Positions 1 through 10,654 of a DNA stretch of 36,316 nt are shown here, piece by piece (the first letter of the stretch is position 1; every line of letters starts with the position of its first letter). Origin of the DNA: Dichomitus squalens LYAD-421 SS1 (taxonomy: Eukaryota > Basidiomycota > Agaricomycetes > Polyporales > Polyporaceae). The position numbers and the translations under genes are program-made. Location of the stretch: assembly GCF_000275845.1 (NCBI RefSeq), contig NW_006766906.1:390074-426389 (forward strand). The letters are read 5' to 3'. A model generated the notes under the pieces. That model was not told where the DNA came from and did no database searches. It saw only the letters and a list, made by a program, of their open reading frames with translations.

Positions 1-441
1 GGGATGGGCTAAGAAAGGAAATGGTCCGAAAATGGAAGGTGGGCGTCAAGGGGAGGGGAATGGGCGGCAAAAAGGGGCGTCTGTCCAACGTCCGTGACAG
101 TACTCTTCCAGCTTCGCACCAGTCATGCCCCCCTCAACGACCACCTGCATCGTATCGCGCGAGTCGACTCGAAGCTATGCCCGGCATGCGGCTTAGCTCC
201 GGAAACAGTGATGCACTTCCTTCTACAGTGCCCCGCCCATGCCTCAGCGCGCTCAGAACACTTATCTCGCCTCGGACGACGAGGCCGGGCCTTACCCACC
301 CTCCTCAACTCACCCTCAGCATTACAACCGCTACTCAAGTTTGTTAGTGCGACACGACGTCTCCAGAACACCTTCGGCAATGTGACACCCAAAGAGACGA
401 GACAACATCAGGATCAAGACCGGAGGGGTCGCAACGCATAG
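1..441 (+). pseudogene. LINE (non-LTR retrotransposon) reverse transcriptase, C-terminal end
   Basis: The open frame is cut by the window start and stops at 441. It carries the typical C-terminal zinc-knuckle tail of Tad-like fungal LINE ORF2 proteins: a conserved stretch (LRTSHAPLNDHLHRIAR, about residues 7-23 of the visible ORF), then the C-x2-C-x7-H-x4-C knuckle of CPACGLAPETVMHFLLQC. The frame is open upstream from about position 58, so this is the tail of a longer polyprotein and has no genuine start here. No poly-A or simple-repeat tail is obvious downstream before the Plavaka element begins at 617. Only the C-terminus is visible, so it is not possible to say whether the full LINE is intact. 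The family call rests on recognising the knuckle and its flanks. Confidence 0.7.
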
Positions 442-616
442 AACTCGCTGGCGCACTCGGACGCGCCTTTTCCTCCCCCTCTACCTCTCTTACTCGCTCG
501 CTGTACAGTACGCTGACTACCTCGTCCGTTTATTACAGGAAAGCGACCACACACATCCCACTACATAGAGTCCGGTAGTCTAGTGCTAACCTCGTTGCAT
601 GTATCCAACGCTCTGA

Positions 617-634
617 CATCAGGAAAAACTCCCT
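617..634 (+). repeat. Left terminal inverted repeat of Plavaka element
   Basis: This 18-bp copy of CATCAGGAAAAACTCCCT matches the reverse complement of 8405-8422 at 17 of 18 positions. It lies about 140 bp beyond the transposase stop codon, as expected for an element end. Confidence 0.75.
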
Positions 635-639
635 GGGCG

Positions 640-703
640 TTTTAGGACTAAATTAGTAATGTCGGCGCTATAATGCAACTAACACTACTAATGACCTCCT
701 AAT
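640..703. repeat. Left subterminal ACTAAT-type repeats
   Basis: Just inside the left inverted repeat there are several short related words in both orientations: GGACTAAATTAGTAATG, AACTAACACTACTAATG and CTCCTAAT. The same vocabulary fills the right end (8190-8400). Subterminal repeats of this kind commonly bind transposase in DNA transposons, and that role here is inferred from position. Confidence 0.5.
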
Positions 704-777
704 TGTACATCGGGAACTGGTTACGAGCGCGCCTTGAGTACGGCAGCTTATGTTTCGTGCATCTGTATTGTATGGTC

Positions 778-3700
778 TCAAAGTACAAGCTTGTATGTAT
801 TCCTGTCCGCAAATGAGTTGAGGTACAATGTAGTCGACCTATCTAGCACATCATAACACGTCCACTCGCGGGGGGCTACAGGTCCGAAGTGTGGTATAAG
901 CTGGCAACTACGCTCGAAGTCTTCGATAGGTATGATCATTGCGAGGCGTTCGCCCTCAGCATTGGATGCAGGGGATATCGTGTAGAAGCCGTGATCAGCC
1001 CCCTTGATATCTAATTCAGTGAACAGCTCGACATATGCCAAATGCTGCGGGCGACTCTCAGGCGCGACGTGCGGAAAGAGATCCGCTAAGCCACGCTCCG
1101 GAATCTTGAAAATGATGCGCACACGCACAACGCTGAAACCTGATCAAAAGTGAGCTTATGGCACGAATGGAGATGTATATGATCACACACAGTTAGCCAG
1201 TCCATCTTGAGCCTGCTCAGCTGTATCCTGATCTGGTGCACGTATACGGACTAGAGCGGTGTCAAAACGGCCAGGAACAGATGCACCGCGCCTGGTGACA
1301 CGAGCTGCGCGCGCATGCACCACATCGCGGATCTCGGCTCCAGGAATGTCTAAGCCATCCGGGTCTGCAATCCAAAACTTGATCTTGTGATACACTGGGA
1401 GCGTTCGAAATCTGAAGAAGATACGTGAGGACTCATACTCAACCTGCTGAAATGAAAAGTCCGGATTATTGAATTTGACGACGTAACGGGCCAGCGCGTC
1501 GCGAAAATAGGTCGCGCCGTACAATGTCTTGATGTCCTCGATACTGACACCCTTGATGGAGGCGTGTTTTGACATGTAGATACGGTTTCGTGGAGCGCTT
1601 GGGTCGAGATCGTGGAGATGAACAGGGGGAAGGAGTGGCGGGATTTCGGGCTGGAATGGCAGTACGGGTGCGCTCGGGAATGCTGGGTCGAGAGGGATCT
1701 GCTTCAACCGCCATTGGATGTACTTCTCGTGGCGCAAGATTTTCTCCTTGCGTTCGAGCCAGAGAGTCATTTGCGCAAGCTCATCCTTCTTGTTAGTCGC
1801 GCGGTACGCCTGTTTTGTGAAGTCAATATGCAGCCGCTCAGAATGTTGGGTATCATAGTTGTCCGTTGTACCGAAGAGCTCGATAGAGCGTCGATAGTGG
1901 TCAAGCAAGTGAAGTTTCGGGAGTTCAAAGTGCGTCCGGATCCCGAGGTCTACAAAGATAGACTTGTTGGCATGAAACGCCTGCAGATGCTGCTCGAGAA
2001 GGTCCAGAGTTTCCGTCGTGTGGGTAGGGTACTGTGCGAGGTAGAGGAAATCGAGAAGAGCACGTGTTGCGCAGACAAGACGAACTGGGGAGAGACCTCC
2101 AGGGAGCGGAAGTCCAATGATGAGCCCTAGCAATATGCGCGAGATGTCCTGGTGTTCTTTGCCAGTGATGCGGGACATATGCGAGATGCCGCTCGAAAAG
2201 TGCCGCACGCTATTGTTGAGGGGCATGCGGCGGCACCGAGCGTCAATCTCCTCGACACCGTACGCCTCCTGAATCCAGGCTAGAAGATGCTTGATGACGC
2301 CTTGGTGAAGCTGATGGAGGATGTCGGGGGTGATTGAAAGGAAAATGTTGGTATATGGAAGGTCTTGCCAGAAGGGATGATGGAGAGGCTTGATTCCTGC
2401 CTCGCGGCATGCGCTAGCAAATGCACGTGGCCCTTCATCAAAAGCAGCGAGAGCATCGAGGACCTTTCCGAGGTCGCGGAGAGGTTGTGAGGGCTCGGAC
2501 GACGCCCCGACGTCACGACGTGAGATTGTGCACTTGGGACACTCGCCGGTCTTGCATCCGGTGACCAGTACCTGTTCGGGATAGTCCCCGACATAGGTGG
2601 CGAGAAGTGGATGCCCGCGACGCACGAGACCATCTCCGCTCACAAGCTCCATCCCCTTCACCCCTGCAGAGGTTAGAGGAGCCAGGACTCGGGACATGCA
2701 GGTATGGAACAGGTTGGCCAGGGTTCGACGGCGCGCGGCCTTGTTCTTGATGTGAAGCAAACGGGAGGTAGGGAGATAGGCGAGCAGGATCTGGCCTCTG
2801 CGCGAAGGCTTGCTGCGGACGTCCTTCGGTAGGTTCCCGATTGTCATATAAACGGGGTATGCTGTCTTGTTTCCGAATGTCGTTAGCTGAGTCTTGTCAG
2901 AGGAGATGATTACGGGTATAACCGTGGCCCCTGGTCGGTCTCGTTCGAGCTGCTTCTACACATTACAAGACAGTGAGCATGACTGTTTACTTGGTTACAT
3001 GAAAGACCTCACGAACCTGCGTTGACCACCACCATTTTCCTGTATTCATGTTGAAGTAGACACGGACTGTTTGGTCCGCATCTGTGTAGTGGCGCTCGGG
3101 TACTAGAAGAAGGAGCGGAGCAAACTCCGGATCCGAAAAGAGGGATTCGATACACGCTAGGATATCGCGTATATAGACCTCAAATGATTCCCCTGCGACA
3201 ACGATCTCATGTCTTTCGAACCGCGGTCGCGCAGGGGGGAGTTGTTCGTCTACCATCTGGTTGAGCTTGCGTGAGGTGTTGAAAGACAAAGCCAGGCGTT
3301 CGGCAACCTGGAAATCGGAAGGATGACATGAGTGAATTGAAATTGAAATGAAGAGGAGCCGCAGATCTCATGACCCTCTCAAAGACGCGACCTTGCACTA
3401 AGGCCAGTGGTGAGCACATCAACCGGTTGATTGATGGCAGTTAGTATCGACTCCTACACGTCCCCTTCCACTACTGTGCATGGCTGCGTTCGCTCTGGCC
3501 TCTGAAAAGAAGAGACTCACCTCTTCGATAGCCAGTAATTCATCGAAAGCAGTCGATCCGGGACCACGCAACTTCGCCCACCGTGCAACCTCCCAATCCC
3601 GCTTGGATGCAAACGGATAGTACAAGTTCGCCTCGGATACATCCCCCCCAGTATTCAGTGCGTTCGTGTATAGGGTATAAGCAGGACATGATGGTGAGGC

Positions 3701-4348
3701 GTGAGGGATAGGAGCTCCGGCGTGAGGGGATGGATACTTGACAACATAGGTTTTGCGGCGGGTATGGCTCTCAATTGAAGTCCGTTGCGCCGTAGTGGGA
3801 AGCGTCGGACCCGCAGGGAGATTCGTCACATTAGCTGTCAGCGGAGGGGGAAGATTCGAAGGGGATGTGGGACGGGGAGATACGGGACGAGGTGGAGGCT
3901 CCCAAGATGTTTGTAGTGGGGCGAACAGGTCGTCATCTTCATCTTCCGAGTCAGACGACTCAGAACTCGGAGATTCCGGAGGTTGATCGGGGGGATCAGC
4001 AAAGAAGTCGTCAGGGTACTCGCCAAAGTAGTCGCCTCCAAAAGGAACAGGCTCTTCTTCAATGTCGCAATCCTCAAGTGATGGTGGGAGCGCCATAGCT
4101 GGATCGACATCCATGTTGTCGGGGGAAAGCTGGTCAACGGGCACAGCAGATGCGCCTGCCAGAGCGGATATCGACAGTGCCGCATTTCGAAGGTTACGAA
4201 AGGCAACACATCCGGTTTTGCGGGTCTGCGTGAGGTGCTTCAAGAGACCTGATGGCGAAAAAGTCTTCTGGCAGCCTTGGCACCATCCCGGGTGTTCCGA
4301 AGGATGCAAGGAAGATGGGCCGGCAGCAGGACGAGTGAATACGGACAT
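778..4348 (-). CDS. Plavaka transposase, apparently intact, four exons
   Basis: Exons on the minus strand are 4348-3521, 3307-3017, 2955-1187 and 1132-778, with phases that join cleanly to give about 1080 aa. Introns use GT-AG (gtgagt, gttcgt, gtgatc). The N-terminus has a zinc finger (C23, C26, H38, C47) followed by an acidic, Pro/Ser-rich linker. The middle matches the Plavaka family: the WAKLRGPGSTAFDELL block, the EVYIRDILACIESLF and FVPERHYTDAD-like blocks, the WWSTQ box, then ISSDKTQLT and the YPVYMTIGNLPKDVRSKPSRR box leading into the catalytic region with a TGECPKC zinc motif. The C-terminus ends with the family's FGPVAPREWT block. Full length and lack of stops suggest a functional cut-and-paste transposase acting on the element's inverted repeats. 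Start choice is the first ATG ahead of the zinc finger. Confidence 0.85.
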
Positions 4349-4709
4349 GAGGAAACGACAGCTGCATGGAGGTATAAGATTAGATGTAGTAGGATAGACT
4401 TATCCGAGTCAGCGAGAACTAACTGCATGCAAGTTTGAGATCAGCGCGACTGATCGGTGCTTGAAAGTGGCGGCTGCCCGTACTTACCAGTCGGGGGCCA
4501 ATCCGCGCGCCTGTCCGGTCAGGCCCGATCGTCCTGCACGAGCCACAGAAGTCAGGCTCCAACGTGGCACGACAACCATCACCCAATATCCTTACCTCTG
4601 CCCATCTTCTTTGCCTTCTACTCCAGTCCCCGACGCTCCCTATCCTTCCTTGTCATTCCTTACCTTCTTCATCCTTTTTTTGCTTACCAGCTCTAAGCAC
4701 CATCGCGCA
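4349..4709. promoter_or_regulatory. Shared divergent promoter region of transposase and DUF6532 gene
   Basis: About 360 bp separate the two start codons. The plus-strand half (4560-4690) is strongly pyrimidine-rich (runs of CTTCT, TCCTT and CTTTTTTT), a pattern common just upstream of fungal start codons. No clear TATA box stands out. Co-control of the two genes is an inference from their head-to-head arrangement. Confidence 0.4.
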
Positions 4710-7700
4710 ATGTCAGGGCGACAAACTCGGTCAAAAAAGAGCGGACAAACAGCAAGCAGCAACTCACAGCAGGGCTCCACTGAACAACCATCCGTGTCTG
4801 CCCAAGGGACAACGTCAAACGGTCATGGGAAGCTTCCGAAGGGCCGCGGAGGCCGCAAGACAGCACTGACGTCCTCGGGTCCATCCTCGTCGCAACCTGG
4901 AAACATGCTCGTCACAGGTGCGCTTGAAATGTATGGCCTTATATGCCTCACCTTCGTTAATGCTAGTACATTGTGTCGCAGGTCTACAATCTCCTGTAGA
5001 GGCTCAGGCTCCCGGCGCGGGTGCACTGCCGCTCCAAGTCACAAGTTCCCGACATAGTAAGTCGAAAGCCAAGCAGAATGAAAGTACGTACTATCTATCG
5101 AATTATTGTGAATCACTAACGTTGAACCACAATAGCCTTGGCTATCGATGCTCAAGGCAAGCGCAAGCGTGCTCAGTCTGACTCTGTGGGCGCCGATGCC
5201 ATCACTAACGAAGCGAAGCCCGCCAAGAAAGGTAAACGTCTTCCTGCTGCCCAAGAAAGCATCCGTACCCGTAAGCAATCATTGTCCACCTAGTTATCAA
5301 TTCTGCACTGACCGATCCACATATGGCATTGTGTATAACGTGTAGCGACCACCAAGACTTCGCAGGGCCAGAACAATCGGAAGACTCGTGGGCGCCAAAA
5401 CAAGAAGGACGCCGAATCTGCGACGCACAGTTAGTAGGCCTGCTCCGTGCAGTCCTTACACTAATATAGCACGCCACAACTGTACTGACCTTGCTTGTTA
5501 TTCATCTAACAGGCTCATCAAGACCCCTCACTGCGTCCGAGGAGTTGAGTGAGAGCGAGATCTTCCTGGCGCACGCATTGGTCCCCCGGTCTGACAAGAT
5601 GCGCGCTGCCAAAAGCCCCAGTGTTGGTGAGTCAAGGAAACCGATACCCATGCATGGAGTGGAGGACTCACACATCACTGCAATAGAGTCCACGAACACC
5701 GTCGCACGATTGACTCGCCGGACTGCAAAATCGTCTCAGCAGCCTGTGCAGCCTGAGGACCCTGCCGAACGCGAAGACTCTGAGAGCAGCCTCAGTTCTC
5801 TGGGCGGACGTACTAACACTGGTGACTCCAGCGAAGATGCGAACTCTGGGGCTGGTGATGACCTGGACGAAGACCTGGATGTCGATGATTTTGCCGCCTC
5901 CTTCGACGCCGAGGTCAGTGCGCTCTCCTCCTAATCCTATCCTAGCTTGAGAGCAGGATTGCTCACCATGGTGTATACCTAGCGCGTGTCCTGGAACGAG
6001 GAAGTCCAAAAAACGGTGAGTTCAAAAGGGAAAGGTAAGGCTCCGGCGCACGCGACTGGTTCGGGCAAGGGACGTCAGATGTACCAGGTACCGCTCGAGC
6101 TGTTCGACCGCTCCTCGGGAACGGAGTTTGAGGATGAAGAAGAAGACATGTTGATCGAATCCGGACGCCCCGATGGCAGCAAAGAGGATGGTAGCGAAGA
6201 GGTGGACAGTGGAGGTGGAGGGGGACATGGGGATCCGCTGGCGGCGTGCGAGGGCAAACGCCGGGTGAACAAGGTTTGCACCCACTTGCGGTCTTTGAAC
6301 CTTGTATACCTGTCACTGACGACCTGTGCTTTCGCAGGCACACACCAGCGCCCTCAATGACCGCCAACGCATCGAGGTTAGTGTACTCCTTCCATTACAC
6401 ATATATCAGCTTGTTCTCACAATCTACGTCTCTTACCGACCCCATCCAGACACCCATCTGGGCCGAAAGCCCTCCTTCGATCCCTGGTGCCTCGCGTACA
6501 GGTGGCAGCATTGCATCAACCCCCACATCTTTCGCACCCGTATCTGCCCCGTCTCCCCCTACCCAAGGAAGCAGTGCGGCTCCCGACGCCTTATCCACCC
6601 ACACTGCGGCGGTCCCAGCCCCTGCGCGCACGCCGCCAGTTCAAGCCGCCCCGCACGATGCACTCCTCACTCTGCCGCTCCAAGACAGTCCTGCCCTTCA
6701 ACCCCCGGATTCCAAATGCTTTCCCCCTGGCTTCTACACACTCATCACGGCCGTTCCAGGAGGGACTGTGCTCCTCAATCCACAGCACCTCCATATCCGT
6801 AGCATGGTCAAAACTGCCATTCGTCGCCTTGATGTCTTCCTAGTCGTGGACAACGCGTTTCCGGACCAGCTTGCCGCCGCGCGATTCATCGGCATCGCAC
6901 TTGTTGAAGCCTCGCAAGGTCATGGATATCTAGGACTAACGCAGCGACTCAGAGAGGACGAGGATTTCTCGAGTCGCCTTGTTGTTCTGGTGAGCCATCT
7001 GACGCGCTGTCGCATTCTAAGTATTTTATATTCTCTGATTTCTCGAATTGTCGCGCACTTTATAGACCAGGCAGCGTATAAGTTCATTCCGTCTAGCCAT
7101 CAAGAAGATCGCCGAATCCAATGCGGAGGCTCAGTACAATTTGTCCGCTTCCCCAACAACTGCCGATCGCATCGCTATTCTCACCAAGTGGCTGGTATAC
7201 ATATACCCATTCACTGAGCCAGTACGTCTGTCAATTTCATATATACATCTATATGCTGTTCCTACTTCCTCATGATACACTTCGCCTCCAGGAGGGCAAG
7301 CTCACGGTTCCTTATAATAAGCCTTACATGCACGAGTGCATCGTCATTGTACTGCGTAACATGTTCTTCGTCGGGCCGCGCTCTTTGATCAACTTGTCTC
7401 CGGAGATCTTTACTTCAACACTTCCTCAGCGCCCAGACGAGCGCGAAGTCCCTATGGTCATGCTCGCCCTGGTGGGTACCGCGGTAAGTAGAAATTTGTC
7501 ATACAACCGCTTGATCTCCCGCTTACTATCCTGCGCAGATACATGCTGCCCTCTCCGGTTGGAGGCTCGGCTTCCTCGACCCGCAAGCATTCTCTGCCGA
7601 TGCATATGTTGATGCGTACAATGAGCACATCACTCTTCTCACCGGTATCAAATCCCAGAACGCGCGTGGATACCACACAATGATGCATCATCTCTTCACA

Positions 7701-7847
7701 CGGGCCAGGTATGCCTCCTTCGTTCATCAATCTGCTGTAGCTAACCAGGGTTGCTTGATTAGCAATTCTGTCGCCCCAAGTCTCGTTACAAACACCTCAA
7801 ATACTGCGTTGTCTCATGTCGACTTCTCGGCGATGGAAATAGACTAG
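4710..7847 (+). CDS. DUF6532-domain protein carried in the Plavaka element, thirteen exons
   Basis: Exons are 4710-4917, 4982-5083, 5136-5270, 5346-5429, 5513-5626, 5687-5913, 5983-6273, 6338-6376, 6450-6989, 7066-7221, 7292-7483, 7539-7708 and 7763-7847, all GT-AG and in phase, giving about 780 aa. The first half is low-complexity, with basic Ser/Lys/Arg-rich patches followed by acidic blocks (EDEEEDMLIESG, DDLDEDLDVDD), suggesting a nuclear, nucleic-acid- or chromatin-associated protein. The second half carries the DUF6532 signature: FPPGFYTLI, a middle helix block, LTVPYNKPYMHECIVIVLRNMFFVGPRS (split by no intron), EVPMVMLALVGTAIHAALSGWR and the YVDAYNEHI and YHTMMHHLF ends. DUF6532 has no known biochemical function. 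Its position inside the inverted repeats makes it an accessory gene of the transposon. In-frame alternative donors are seen at 5057 and 5232. Confidence 0.8.
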
Positions 7848-8404
7848 GTCCCGGTGCCCTATATCCTCTCTCGTGCCTGCTCCCTCATCACAATCATTTC
7901 ATGCGTCCTGCATCCTCTCCTCCCCTTTGCAATTCATTCTCTCATCGTCATCTATGGTAATGATCATTCCCGGCGTTCGGTATCCCTCTATAGCTTCATC
8001 TTTAATACCGTTGTTCATGGTCGTTTAGACCATTCGCGCTACCAGGATGATACCCAGCGCGCAGTAGGTACTGCATAGTAGTACCTGGTGTTGCACATGA
8101 TGCCCTATTGGTGTAGTCGCGCCTTTAGCAGTCGAGTAAAGCAATCAATAGCTGTCCTCGCAAACTTTTGTGTGAAAAACTGTATCTATTGAGGGACTAA
8201 TACGTGGCTAATACAGGTGATGCCGCGATAAACGGACGGCCGCTAATCGAACTAATGCCGCCATACTCGGGGCAACCACTAATCAAGCTAACCCTTGTCT
8301 TGCAGATGCTACGCGAACTTTTTTAGCAGGGCACTTATCATATTAGACTAAAGCACTAATGCTGCTTCTTATCACTAAATCAGCTCGCTTACTTCGATTA
8401 GCTG
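7848..8404. repeat. Right subterminal region with ACTAAT repeats and a small hairpin
   Basis: This non-coding stretch follows the DUF6532 stop. From about 8190 to 8400 it contains at least seven ACTAAT/GCTAAT/GCTAAC words plus inverted forms (ATTAG), matching the vocabulary of the left end. A hairpin with 7-bp arms (AGGTACT at 8066-8072, AGTACCT at 8080-8086) sits nearer the gene and could be part of its 3' UTR. The rest has no coding potential that I can support. Confidence 0.5.
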
Positions 8405-8422
8405 AGGCAGTTTTTCCTGATG
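8405..8422 (-). repeat. Right terminal inverted repeat of Plavaka element
   Basis: Read on the minus strand it is CATCAGGAAAAACTGCCT, differing from the left copy at one base. It marks the probable right end of the element. Confidence 0.75.
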
Positions 8423-8929
8423 CTCGTAGATCCCAACGGAAACGTGCGTCGCGGGCGTCCGCCCGCTCTAGGGGCGGGGGAGTTCTGACGGACGGCGGGG
8501 ACACCGCCGAACGTACACCTGACTGGCGCAAGAGGCGAGACCCAGGGGCGCAACCGCACCCAAAGGCCGCAGGTTTATAGCCCGTTCCCTTGCCTTCAAT
8601 GGCCAGGACTGGACGGACGCCCGCAACGCATTCTTCCTGAGCCCTGCCCCCTTTTACACACTACTTGCGTACTCGAACGTCTCACTCTCGCCCCTGTCTG
8701 TACCCCGGCACGTCCCCTTGCACCATCCCTCATCGATATCTCCTCCATTACACACCCTTAGACTGCATGAGCATCCTGCTCAATTATGTACCGTCGACCC
8801 CTTTTACCACACATGTAGACAGGATTGTATTTACGGCCTACCATGAGGCTCGGCCTCGCAGGGCAATAAACGGGATCTAGAAGAAGAAGAAGAAGAGGAT
8901 GAACACGTTGATGAAGCAGCTGCATGGAG
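8423..8929. other. Spacer right of the transposon, no gene seen
   Basis: A GC-rich segment (8440-8580) with a small GC hairpin around GGCGGGGACACCGCC is followed by pyrimidine-rich DNA and a short AAG microsatellite. I see no supported gene. Confidence 0.4.
8879..8897 (+). repeat. AAG microsatellite
   Basis: Five consecutive AAG units plus flanking purines. It lies at the 3' side of the ABC-transporter relic, in what would be its intron or the following exon. Confidence 0.7.
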
Positions 8930-10030
8930 TGATGGACTTACTTAAACTCGAGCGAGACAATGTCTCGGTTTCTGGGTGTCCTCGGGGAAGGCAATCTTGC
9001 CGTCTTCCATCTGGTGAGGTATATTGGCGACTTCGTAGAGCCTCCGAGATGTCGAAAGTTGCTCGGTGATTGAGCTCGCCTGATCAAAATGCGCCATGTT
9101 GTGAACGAAAACTTCATGTAGTCTGCTGAAGCAGATTCAATGGACGGGCATGGACGCCGAGTACTAGATGGTACAGAGGGTGAAGATGACCTGTGTCAGC
9201 GCTCGTAGCGGATCCTGTAAAAAGCTGAGGAAGCCGATTCCGCTGTTTGCTCCTTTATTCACGGCGGACTCGCTAGTGATGGTCGACCGCATTGTCAGAG
9301 CTGACTCGTTGAGAGACTTCCTTGGAGTTGGGGCTGGAGGTCAGAGACATATACGATGAAGAGGTCACGTATAACCGCCTCACCTGTCATCATGAACTCG
9401 GCGAAGTTGCTTGCGACAAACTCCTTCAAGTATTCCAAATTACTCACGGCGTACTTCCTCCGCATCATCTGGGTAAATTTTTTGTCCTTCATCGTCGCGG
9501 CACATATTACTACCATAAACGTAAGTCAGCCCCCCCCACTTCACACGAATACTCAACTCAGCCCGACCAACAACCACCCGTCCCTCCGTCCGCCAAGCAC
9601 TTGTGCCAACATTCCTACCTGACTGACGACCTGCACTAGCGTCCACACGATCCCCGCGCCCATCACGAGTGTGTCGTGTGAAACCTGCGATCGATGACGC
9701 CTCTTCTAGCTCTGCACTAGCGAGTCCTCGGATGTCGGGAGGTCGAGCCGCGCACGCGCGCGGAAGAGGTGCAGGATGTATTGAGCGCGCAGAAACTGCG
9801 GAGAGAGGGAAGAGCATGGTGGTTGAGGAGGCAGTGCGCGATCATCGAGCATGCGCCGCGCCTACGCTGATGTGGAACAGCACGGAAGCTTCGACTGCGG
9901 GTGTCGATGACAGTCTCACTGGCAGGCTGCGAGGCAATATTTTTCAGCTCGAACTTCGCTTTGGTAGGGTTATCGAGGAGGCTGTTGGGAGCGCACGACG
10001 CAAAGCAGATTACTTGAGAATATAGAGCAA
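8930..10030 (-). pseudogene. Decayed ABC transporter (membrane-domain part)
   Basis: Minus-strand reading gives scattered pieces of an ABC exporter membrane domain in different frames. Around 9805-9640 there is a FLRAQYILHLFRARARLDLP block, followed by an in-frame stop and a hydrophobic LVMGAGIVWTLVQVVSQVG segment. Around 9516-9300 the frame is NLEYLKEFVASNFAEF-like, and around 9180-9130 stops interrupt a helix-like stretch. Around 9095-8950 the frame reads SSITEQLSTSRRLYEVANIP then GKIAFPEDTQK. After a one-base frame shift comes DIVSLEFK with a gtaagt donor, which is the usual lead-in to the nucleotide-binding domain. No Walker motifs were found within the window, so the gene is both broken and truncated. 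The family call rests on the RLYEVANIP and FPEDTQK region, familiar from basidiomycete ABC transporters. Confidence 0.55.
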
Positions 10031-10654
10031 GCCTGGCAATAGTGTATTCCTACCTGAGCTAGTCGCAAGCTCACTCTAGGAGAGCATCCCCCGCGCGATG
10101 ATCCCCTCAGAGATTATACCGACAGAGGCCTCTGGGTTGCAGTGCGAACAGCGGAGGTAAGCCGCAGGACGGCTGGCTCGTGTTGCGTGCGTCGCCTAGG
10201 AACCTCACGGGCGAACTCTGCTCGCGCATCGGCAACCTCGGGGGCCGATGATAGGTGCGACCCGGTACGGGCCTAGATATCAAAGGTGGCTGGCGTGAGT
10301 AAACGTCCACGGACAAGACGTAAGTAAAACAGCAGCACAGAGCCTCAATCGCGCGAGGGAGGTGCCGCAACAACCACTCCGCATGCGCCTTATGGACCTT
10401 AGCAGGAACCGGTGTGGATTCCCAAGAACGCGAAACAATGCTGCGCACGATACGAGATACAGGAAAAAGACGTACTATATCGAATAGTTGGCCAGAACAC
10501 CATGTTCGCGCTCAGCAATGCTGTCCCTCCCCACGCCCTCGCCAGCGTTGAACTTGATCATCGCCATTTCTAAATAGAGTCGATGACGGTGCTGTACAAG
10601 ATCATGGGAAAGTCTAACACGATAAGAAGCGGAATGGATGCAAGTCCTCACCTT
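10031..10654. other. Unassigned spacer
   Basis: A 113-codon open frame exists on the minus strand (10448-10107), but it has no recognisable domain and no clear splice context. It could be the ruined N-terminal part of the neighbouring ABC relic. I see nothing else here. Confidence 0.3.

Larger units (their letters stand above)
617..8422. mobile_element. Plavaka-type DNA transposon carrying transposase plus DUF6532 gene
   Basis: The element is bounded by inverted copies of CATCAGGAAAAACTSCCT at 617-634 (plus) and 8405-8422 (minus), with one mismatch in 18. Immediately inside both ends are clusters of ACTAAT/GCTAAT/ACTAAC words. Between them lie two divergent genes, a Plavaka transposase on the minus strand (778-4348) and a DUF6532-type protein on the plus strand (4710-7847), separated by about 360 bp. 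Both read through with consistent exon phases and no premature stops, so the element may be recent or active. No clean target-site duplication is visible: the 8-bp flanks (609-616 and 8423-8430) match at only about 4 positions. The exact outer boundary could therefore be off by a few bases, or one flank has mutated. Confidence 0.75.

Noticed and set aside
1612..2130. 172-codon plus-strand frame within the Plavaka transposase
   Set aside because: It lies antisense to exon 3 of the intact transposase and has no recognisable domain.
603..8438. Target-site duplication around the Plavaka ends (ATCCAACG versus ATCCCAACG)
   Set aside because: The similar words are 6-8 bp away from the inverted repeats at both ends and differ by an inserted base, so they do not form a proper flanking duplication.
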